Shown: one piece after another, positions 6,906 through 11,249 of the stretch
Layout of the letters: each line of letters opens with the position of its first letter
How positions within the stretch are numbered: position 1 is the first letter of the stretch
Assembly (NCBI GenBank): GCA_041744735.1
Contig: JBGTKH010000689.1
Span: 1 to 11,249 of the forward strand
Length of the DNA stretch: 11,249 nucleotides
Source: JBGTKH01 sp041744735
Lineage (GTDB): Bacteria > Planctomycetota > Planctomycetia > Pirellulales > Pirellulaceae
Reading direction: 5' to 3'
Made by a program: the position numbers and the translations under genes
Notes under the pieces: generated by a model
Databases searched by the model: none
What the model was told of the DNA's origin: nothing
Seen by the model: only the letters and a program-made list of their open reading frames with translations

Positions 6906-7445
6906 CTAGTCCTCACTGCTGAATTGTTTTGTCCTGTTCAAGAGCAATTTGCGAAACCGATCAATGGCCGTCACAGTCAGCTTGTTCGCCACTGGTATTC
7001 GCACCGTGATGGTGGCGACTTCGTTGTCCAATGCTCGTCCGACTTCATCCGCGTGAGCATCAACGTATGCCTGAACGTCCAGCCAAAACGCCCGATGCTT
7101 CTGCGCGTCGTACAGTACGAGAATGAACGGATGGAATAGCTGGTGGTACCAAAAATGAAGATGGGCCATCTCCACGACGCATGGAATGCTATTCCCGTCA
7201 TCAACGGTCCGCAGGTTATCGGCCGCCTTCAATTGAAAATCGACTTGGCCTGTCTCCACTTCCGTGGTGTCGGGGTGGTGGGTTCGCATGATGGCGTCCG
7301 TCCCGTCGTCAGACTCTTCAGGGATGCGGATCAGCCGGTGGCCGCGGCGCAGCACTTGCCGTTCGAGAAAATTCACGCTCATATCCGCGATGACACGTGA
7401 ACGCGGGCGGCGTTTGCGGTGTCCCGTCCAATCTTTCCAACTCAT
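6906..7445 (-). CDS. DUF4365-family protein (PD-(D/E)XK nuclease-like fold)
   Basis: This 179-residue protein reads like DUF4365. A helix SVNFLERQVLRRGHRL contains Glu28, then DDGTDAIM has Asp50, then QVDFQLKAADN has the Gln71-x-Lys73 pair. This E...GxD...QxK set is the reduced active-site pattern of restriction-endonuclease-like folds. Further on, HLHFWYHQLFHPFILVLYD and RAFWLDVQAYVD match the family's conserved W and strand blocks. DUF4365 proteins are frequently found in mobile and defence contexts, and their activity is mostly untested. The ATG at 7445 is the first usable start after an in-frame TGA about 40 bases upstream; no clear Shine-Dalgarno is seen. It is the first gene of a two-gene minus-strand operon with the HicA-like gene two bases downstream. 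Confidence 0.75.
   Translation of the reverse strand: MSWKDWTGHRKRRPRSRVIADMSVNFLERQVLRRGHRLIRIPEESDDGTDAIMRTHHPDTTEVETGQVDFQLKAADNLRTVDDGNSIPCVVEMAHLHFWYHQLFHPFILVLYDAQKHRAFWLDVQAYVDAHADEVGRALDNEVATITVRIPVANKLTVTAIDRFRKLLLNRTKQFSSED
6910..6914 (-). promoter_or_regulatory. Shine-Dalgarno of the HicA-like gene inside the preceding gene
   Basis: GAGGA on the minus strand lies six bases before the GTG at 6903, within the last codons of the DUF4365 gene. It supports both the GTG start and coupled translation of the pair. Confidence 0.6.
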
Positions 7446-7729
7446 CCCTGAGCGTCCTACGGTACCATTTTTCTTGCGTCTGTCGGAATATCACTTCCGG
7501 CGTCCGAAAAGTTTGCGTAAAAGCGAACCCGCACACTTGTTGAGTATCGGTTTCCCGCACCGCCGCTCAATAACCCGCTCGAAAACTGCCGAAATTTTGA
7601 CTGCAGCGGACTGCATTCAGCGGAACATGGAATGATGCCGGCACGCAAGCCGACCCCGCTAGCACGATCGCCCTATTTCTTTGCTCAAAATGTCCGCGCA
7701 ATCCGAAGGAGGGATTCTATCGATCCTCG
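7446..7729. other. Intergenic region, no gene recognised
   Basis: This stretch lies downstream of fur and upstream of the DUF4365 gene, both on the minus strand. Short minus-strand open frames (for example 7318-7560 and 7457-7648) show no family motif, and the first overlaps the DUF4365 gene in another frame. No strong hairpin with a T-run was found for fur termination; only a five-base stem AATCC/GGATT near 7703-7719 is seen. A promoter for the DUF4365 operon should be here but could not be picked out. Confidence 0.5.
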
Positions 7730-8233
7730 TCAGATCCGATCCAACTTCCGCTTTGTGCGCGAGCGGGCGCGGGTGCAGTCTTCGCAGATGCCGGTGATGA
7801 TGAGGCGATGGCTCGTGACTCGGAAGCGGTGGCCGCGGGCTACTTCGTCGCGGAGACGGAGTAGGTCTTCGCTTTGGAATTCGATCAGCCGGTGGCACTG
7901 TTTGCAGTACAGGTGATCGTGCTGCGGGTAGCCGTAGTCGTGTTCGTAGACGGCTCGGCCGTCTAACTCGAACTTGCGCAGCAACCCCGCGTCCACGAAT
8001 TCGTTTAGCGTCCGGTAGACGGTCGGGCGGCTGACATGGCCGGGCTGGCCTTTGCGCGGGAGTTGCTCCATCAATTGGTCGGCATCGAAGTGGTCGTGGT
8101 GACCGAAGACGTGTTCCAGCAGGTTGCGGCGCTGTTCCGTATTCCGCATGCCGCGGCTTTGCAGAAACTCTTCAAAGCGATCCTGCGGCGACAGCGCGAC
8201 CTCGACAGTACCCAATGATTGATCCTGAGACAT
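7730..8233 (-). CDS. fur: Fur-family transcriptional repressor
   Basis: This 167-residue protein is a complete Fur-family metalloregulator. The N-terminal winged helix includes RNTEQRRNLLEHVF (30-43) and HHDHFDADQLMEQL, with the recognition helix SRPTVYRTLNEFVDAGLL (68-85). The dimerisation domain has HDHLYCKQCHRLIEF (105-119), whose His residues and the IEF segment resemble true Fur. Cys110/Cys113 and Cys150/Cys153 are two CxxC pairs that usually hold a structural zinc. Such proteins bind an operator with Fe(II) or another metal and repress uptake genes. PerR or Zur specificity cannot be excluded from sequence alone. ATG at 8233 has no clear Shine-Dalgarno. Upstream lies an inverted repeat (8272-8348) that may be its own operator. 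FlgM is upstream on the same strand but separated by 249 bases and a palindromic repeat. Confidence 0.9.
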   Translation of the reverse strand: MSQDQSLGTVEVALSPQDRFEEFLQSRGMRNTEQRRNLLEHVFGHHDHFDADQLMEQLPRKGQPGHVSRPTVYRTLNEFVDAGLLRKFELDGRAVYEHDYGYPQHDHLYCKQCHRLIEFQSEDLLRLRDEVARGHRFRVTSHRLIITGICEDCTRARSRTKRKLDRI

Positions 8234-8271
8234 GATTTACCAGCGGCTCGGCGTTGCGAAGAATCCGAACT

Positions 8272-8348
8272 TATTGAGACAGTCCCGTGGCAGCAAATGC
8301 GGAAAAACGCCTTGTAATTTGCCGCCGCCGAATGATTCAGTCTCAATA
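8272..8348 (-). promoter_or_regulatory. Candidate paired operator upstream of fur
   Basis: TATTGAGAC (8272-8280) and GTCTCAATA (8340-8348) are exact reverse complements, 59 bases apart, in the fur upstream region. Read on the minus strand, the distal copy continues as TTGAGACTGAATCA, which resembles TGAGA-n-TGA-type Fur half-sites. The proximal copy lies about 40 bases before the start codon. Autoregulation is common in Fur proteins; binding here is inferred. Confidence 0.35.
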
Positions 8349-8411
8349 GTGATTCTAGACGAACAGCCGCCGATAACAAGCGGTCGATCCGCCGCGCGGT
8401 GGCTTAAATCA

Positions 8412-8480
8412 GTAGCCGAAGTCGTGAGACTTCGGAAATGTCACCACGCGAGACTTCGGAAGTGTCACCACTTCCACTAC
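8412..8480. repeat. GTAG-headed double-hairpin repeat with internal duplication (element 2)
   Basis: Arm 1 (8412-8435) is GTAG plus stem CCGAAGTC, loop GTGA, stem GACTTCGG. Arm 2 (8480-8457 on the minus strand) is GTAG, then stem GGAAGTG, loop GTGA, stem CACTTCC. Between them is a 24-base direct repeat: 8426-8449 and 8450-8473 agree at 21 of 24 bases. Removing one copy leaves exactly 45 bases with the same architecture as element 1, arms overlapping by three bases. It begins two bases after the flgM stop codon and lies between flgM and fur. Confidence 0.85.
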
Positions 8481-8482
8481 CG

Positions 8483-8764
8483 TCAGCCGCGGATTTCCTG
8501 CAGCAGCCGGCCGAGGGCGACGTCCAGTTTGTCGTCGGTCTCGTAGACGCCGTCGGCAATGGCGGCGCGAATCTGATTCACACGGTCGGCGCGGATGTCC
8601 GGCAGATCGCGGATGCGGCTGACGAGGTCGGCCTCGCGAGAGATGTCCAACTGATCGGCGCCGTACACCTCGTGGTGACTGGGCGCGGGTTGCGGCGCCG
8701 CGGTGCGATGCGGAGCATTGATCGGTTGCGGGCCATGAACGTGAACCGGGCCATGAATTTGCAT
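8483..8764 (-). CDS. flgM: FlgM-like anti-sigma-28 factor
   Basis: The 93-residue product matches the FlgM family in its C-terminal half. DQLDISREADLVSRI (37-51), LPDIRADRVNQIRAAIADG (54-72) and YETDDKLDVALGRLLQEI (74-91) correspond to the sigma-28-binding helices, including the DIR..RV..IR..I..G.Y core. FlgM holds the flagellar sigma factor FliA inactive until the hook-basal body is complete and FlgM is exported. The N-terminal third (MQIHGPVHVHGPQPINAPH) is His/Pro-rich, as I recall for planctomycete members, and is likely disordered. The ATG at 8764 has a GGGGGAGA purine run about eight bases upstream. No other flagellar gene is in the window. A palindromic repeat follows two bases after the stop. 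Confidence 0.85.
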   Translation of the reverse strand: MQIHGPVHVHGPQPINAPHRTAAPQPAPSHHEVYGADQLDISREADLVSRIRDLPDIRADRVNQIRAAIADGVYETDDKLDVALGRLLQEIRG

Positions 8765-8840
8765 GATGCTTCTCCCCCGAAGGTCAACCGCCGTGGCGAG
8801 CGCGTGGTCTGCACATACAGATTTAGCTTACTCTCGACGC

Positions 8841-8857
8841 GTGCGTGTTGCCAGTGT
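8841..8857 (+). repeat. 17-base direct repeat, copy 1
   Basis: GTGCGTGTTGCCAGTGT recurs at 9282-9298 with one difference (C to T at the fourth base). The copies are 441 bases apart in the gene-poor stretch. Origin unknown. Confidence 0.5.
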
Positions 8858-9281
8858 CCAGTTGAAAGGAAGTCAATCGGGACGACTTCGCGGCCGCATG
8901 CCTAACGTTGCCGGTCTTCCGGCTTCGACCCGGCTCGATTGAGCCGCGATGACTTGAATCTGGTCGAATGGATTACCTTGATCACCCACGTTCGGTTGCG
9001 GACCGATGCTTCCGTCCCAAAACTATACGTTAGCTTTCTTGTCGGCGCCGCAATCCGTGTCGGTTCGTGCTGTCCGTGGCGGGGAGTTGACCTTGCCAGC
9101 GATTGAGGAAAGCAACTCACTTATCGTCCTGCGGACCGCGGTCGTTCGACGCTTTCTTGTGGCGGCCTTCTTGTATCGTTCACACGCGCCTCGGCCGCAT
9201 GTTCCGCTTGTGTCGAATGGCGATGACTGTGCAATCGGCGAGCGGAATGGATGCTGCCAAAAGGCAACGTTTTCGGTTAAT

Positions 9282-9298
9282 GTGTGTGTTGCCAGTGT
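9282..9298 (+). repeat. 17-base direct repeat, copy 2
   Basis: GTGTGTGTTGCCAGTGT matches 8841-8857 at 16 of 17 bases. Nearby GGCAAC at 9263-9268 could pair with the GTTGCC inside this copy. Confidence 0.5.
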
Positions 9299-9431
9299 GG
9301 TGATTCGGCAACGTGCGACGTGCTACTGGTCTGTCTACGAACCTCGCGAGCACGCGGTTCCCCGGCAGCGAAGATTTTTCGTCGCCGGCGCAGAACCCGA
9401 CTGACCGTAGTGAACTGTCGTGAATTGACGA

Positions 9432-9495
9432 GTAGCCGAAGTCGCCAGACTTTGGCCGAAATTCGCGAAAACCAAACTCTGGCGAGTTCGGCTAC
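9432..9495 (+). repeat. GTAG-headed double-hairpin repeat, 64-base form (element 3)
   Basis: Arm A (9432-9455) is GTAG, stem CCGAAGTC, loop GCCA, stem GACTTTGG. A 16-base linker (9456-9471) follows. Arm B (9495-9472 on the minus strand) is GTAG, stem CCGAACTC, loop GCCA, stem GAGTTTGG. The arms differ at only two bases, and these two are partners in the stem (G-C in A, C-G in B). The element lies 186 bases before the EF-hand gene. Confidence 0.9.
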
Positions 9496-9667
9496 ATTCC
9501 ATCAGTTCACGGTTGACGGAGCACTAGCCTACGGGCCGGCGGAGTGTACGCGAATCACTCATGCCCGGCAAGATCAACGGAACTTTTGGCGTCGAGTCGT
9601 GTTTAGTCCAGCGGAAGACTCGGTTTACACCATTCATTCGGCCGGATAGAGAAACGGCCAACACATC

Positions 9668-9673
9668 AGGAGA
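9668..9673 (+). promoter_or_regulatory. Shine-Dalgarno deciding the ATG start at 9681
   Basis: AGGAGA lies seven bases before ATG at 9681, where a clean signal peptide begins. The same frame is open from 9561, but that start has no such site and would bury the signal peptide, so 9681 is chosen. Confidence 0.8.
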
Positions 9674-9680
9674 CACTGTC

Positions 9681-10853
9681 ATGCGTAGGGTAATGGCTAT
9701 GTTGTTCATCGGCGCGGTGGCGGCGGTTGTACCGCAATGGGCCGTTGCCGACGACGGGGACCTTTTCGATCGTTTGGATGTTAACAAAGACGGTTTCGTG
9801 ACCGCCGACGAGGTCGATGCGGATAAGCAGCGGCTGTTCGAGCGGCTGGTGCGGTCCGCCGACAAAGACAAAGATGGAAAGCTCAGCCGCGATGAATTTG
9901 CTGCTGGCGTCGATAGCCAGCCGGGAGCCGGCGATTCGCCTCCCGGTGGCGAACCACCGCGACCCGAAGGCGCCGGGCCGCGGCCCGATCCGGCTCAGAT
10001 CTTTCGGCAACTCGATCGCAATGGTGACGGCAAGTTGAGCAAGGAAGAGTTGCCGGAACGTGCGCCAGAGAACTTCGAGCGGGCCGACACTAACGACGAT
10101 GGCTTCATCGATCCGGCGGAATTCGGACGAGCGCTAGCGGCGATGGCGAACCGCCCGGACGCTCAAGGGGCTAACCCGCGGGCATTCGCTGAAATGTTCG
10201 ACAGAGCGGATGCAAACGGAGACGGCAAATTGACGGCGGACGAAGTGCCTGCTGATAAGCGCGAATCGTTCCAGAAAATGCTCGAGCGGCTCGACGATGA
10301 CAAGGACGGTGCTGTGACGAAAGAGCAATTCGTACGAGCCATGATGGCGTCGGCCGGCGGTCAGCCCGGCGAGCGCCCACCGCAGCCGCCTCCTCCGGGT
10401 CCCGGCCGCCCGCCGTTCTTTCCCGGCGGACCGTTAATGGCCACGCTTGACGCGGACCGTGACGGCGAGCTATCTGCCGACGAAATTGGCGATGCGCCCA
10501 AGGCCCTCAAACAACTGGATAAAGACGGCGACGGCAAACTCTCCCGCCAGGAGTTGATGCCGCCGTTTCCGCCGGGCGGATTCCCCGGTGCCGGCGGTTC
10601 GTTTCCCGGTGCGGGCGGTCCAGACCCCGCGGCCATGATTCGCCGGTTTCAGGAGGCCGACAAGAATGGCGATGGCAAATTGAGCAAGGACGAAGTACCT
10701 GAACCGCTGCAACGCTTCTTCGATCGCGTTGATAGCAACAGCGACGGCGAGTTGGATCGGGAGGAACTGAGAGACGCCGCGTCGAGGCTCCGCGATTTCG
10801 CCCCCGGCGGCGAGAACCGGCCGCCGCCCGAACGCCCCCAAGGTCTGCGCTAG
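9681..10853 (+). CDS. Secreted multi-EF-hand protein with ten calcium-binding loops
   Basis: The 390-residue product has a signal peptide (1-23, cleavage after AVA) and ten EF-hand-type loops of the DxNxDGxxxxxE pattern. They start at residues 33, 61, 112, 136, 177, 205, 257, 280, 327 and 351, forming five pairs. The pairs are joined by Pro/Gly-rich linkers at about 79-104, 226-251 and 294-316; the last contains the tandem FPGAGG units. Nine loops end in Glu. The sixth (DDDKDGAVTKEQ) ends in Gln and should bind Ca2+ less well. The expected role is calcium binding outside the cytoplasm; no enzyme domain is present. Start ATG is set by AGGAGA at 9668-9673. The gene sits alone between two inverted copies of the 64-base palindromic repeat. 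Proteins of this kind are abundant in planctomycetes and their functions are unknown. Confidence 0.9.
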   Translation: MRRVMAMLFIGAVAAVVPQWAVADDGDLFDRLDVNKDGFVTADEVDADKQRLFERLVRSADKDKDGKLSRDEFAAGVDSQPGAGDSPPGGEPPRPEGAGPRPDPAQIFRQLDRNGDGKLSKEELPERAPENFERADTNDDGFIDPAEFGRALAAMANRPDAQGANPRAFAEMFDRADANGDGKLTADEVPADKRESFQKMLERLDDDKDGAVTKEQFVRAMMASAGGQPGERPPQPPPPGPGRPPFFPGGPLMATLDADRDGELSADEIGDAPKALKQLDKDGDGKLSRQELMPPFPPGGFPGAGGSFPGAGGPDPAAMIRRFQEADKNGDGKLSKDEVPEPLQRFFDRVDSNSDGELDREELRDAASRLRDFAPGGENRPPPERPQGLR

Positions 10854-10880
10854 GGCGCCGTCAACGCTTAACTGAAAGAT

Positions 10881-10944
10881 GTAGCCGAACTCGCCAGAGT
10901 TTGGTCTTCGCGACGTCCGGCCAAAGTCTGGCGACTTCGGCTAC
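10881..10944 (-). repeat. GTAG-headed double-hairpin repeat, 64-base form, inverted (element 4)
   Basis: This is element 3 in the opposite orientation. Read on the minus strand it has arm A (10944-10921), a 16-base linker and arm B (10904-10881). Both arms are identical to those of element 3, and the linker matches at 12 of 16 positions, giving 60 of 64 overall. It starts 27 bases after the EF-hand gene stop. Confidence 0.9.
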
Positions 10945-11115
10945 GGGAGCTTGCAAAACCAACGTCCGCAGTAGCGGTGGCGAACTAAATATCGGTTCGG
11001 TGCGTCTACCATGATGGAAACGCGGTCTCCGACGGCCGCGCGGCCGAAAGTGGCCACCGCGACGCAAGGGACCGTCGCCAGCAGCAAGCTGAAAGGATTC
11101 GGCGGCGCAACCAAT

Positions 11116-11121
11116 GGAGAG
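11116..11121 (+). promoter_or_regulatory. Shine-Dalgarno for the partial gene at 11128
   Basis: GGAGAG lies six bases before ATG at 11128. Two further in-frame ATGs at 11011 and 11014 have no such site. Confidence 0.5.
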
Positions 11122-11127
11122 TTCGCG

Positions 11128-11249
11128 ATGAGTGAAAACTCGCCGGATACCACAACCATGCGGCTGGTCCTGACCGACCAACGCAGCGACATCGGCCGCA
11201 TCGCCGTAGACATGGAAGCCTTCTTCGAGTTTAGTTTCGAACTGGCAGA
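11128..11249 (+). CDS. Unrecognised protein, N-terminal part only
   Basis: Forty complete codons, open to the right edge, start from ATG at 11128 with GGAGAG six bases upstream. The translation runs MSENSPDTTT, then MRLVLTDQRSDIGRIAVDME, then AFFEFSFELA. There is no signal peptide; it is likely a soluble cytoplasmic protein. I do not recognise the family, and too little is visible to infer function. The frame is also open upstream to ATG 11011, but that segment has no ribosome binding site. Confidence 0.5.
   Translation, partial: MSENSPDTTTMRLVLTDQRSDIGRIAVDMEAFFEFSFELA

Larger units (their letters stand above)
8765..9431. other. Long stretch without a convincing gene
   Basis: About 670 bases upstream of flgM contain only short open frames, the longest being 9006-9404 on the plus strand, with no recognisable family and no good ribosome binding site. 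It holds a near-perfect 17-base direct repeat (8841-8857 and 9282-9298) and several GGCAAC/GTTGCC inverted pairs around 9251-9314. It may be eroded sequence or a regulatory region; nothing more can be supported. Confidence 0.5.

Noticed and set aside
7318..7560. Minus-strand open frame of 80 codons overlapping the DUF4365 start
   Set aside because: It overlaps a well-supported gene in another frame and turns into low-complexity residues; no family recognised.
8412..8480. CRISPR-like direct repeats
   Set aside because: Only two adjacent 24-base copies without a spacer; the structure is a duplicated palindromic element.
9006..9404. Plus-strand open frame of 132 codons ending 27 bases before element 3
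   Set aside because: The spacing to the repeat equals that of the EF-hand gene to element 4, which is suggestive, but the protein has no recognisable pattern, a mixed composition and no good ribosome binding site.
9432..10944. EF-hand gene as cargo of a composite transposon bounded by elements 3 and 4
   Set aside because: No transposase lies between them, there is no target-site duplication at the outer edges, and similar elements occur elsewhere in the window without cargo.
10861..11181. Minus-strand open frame of 106 codons
   Set aside because: It runs through element 4 and opposes the plus-strand gene start at 11128, which has a Shine-Dalgarno; no family match.

Overview
The window looks like chromosomal DNA from a planctomycete, most likely in or near the Pirellulales. 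The DNA is GC-rich and genes lie on both strands with wide spacers. A FlgM-like protein has the His/Pro-rich N-terminus I associate with planctomycetes, there is a long secreted protein of a planctomycete-type family and a secreted multi-EF-hand protein, and GTAG-headed palindromic repeats sit between genes. This assignment is from recall of families, not from a search.

Layout. 1-141 (-): start of a PfkB-family sugar kinase, 2-keto-3-deoxygluconate kinase type, cut by the window edge. 160-204: palindromic repeat. 229-1629 (-): HD-domain phosphohydrolase. 1927-3843 (+): secreted or lipid-anchored protein of unknown function. 3863-5293 (+): purB, 19 bases behind it. 5345-7445: a patch of small genes, comprising a two-TM protein with a PH-like domain (-), a one-TM protein with a BamE/SmpA-like domain (+), and a tight two-gene minus-strand operon of a DUF4365 nuclease-fold protein followed by a HicA-like protein. 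7730-8233 (-): Fur-family repressor with a candidate operator upstream. 8412-8480: second repeat. 8483-8764 (-): FlgM-like anti-sigma factor. 8765-9431: no convincing gene. 9432-9495 and 10881-10944: two copies of a 64-base palindromic repeat in opposite orientation on either side of a ten-EF-hand secreted protein (9681-10853, +). 11128 to the edge (+): start of an unrecognised gene.

The genes do not form one pathway. PurB is purine biosynthesis and the HD protein is probably nucleotide metabolism. Fur regulates metal homeostasis and FlgM controls the flagellar sigma factor. The HicA-like/DUF4365 pair looks like a toxin-antitoxin or defence-type module.

The strongest unexplained signal is the family of four repeats. 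Each consists of two 24-base hairpin arms that start with GTAG and face each other. Stem bases change in compensating pairs between copies. This is the architecture of REP/BIME elements mobilised by RAYT transposases in other bacteria. No RAYT gene lies in this window.
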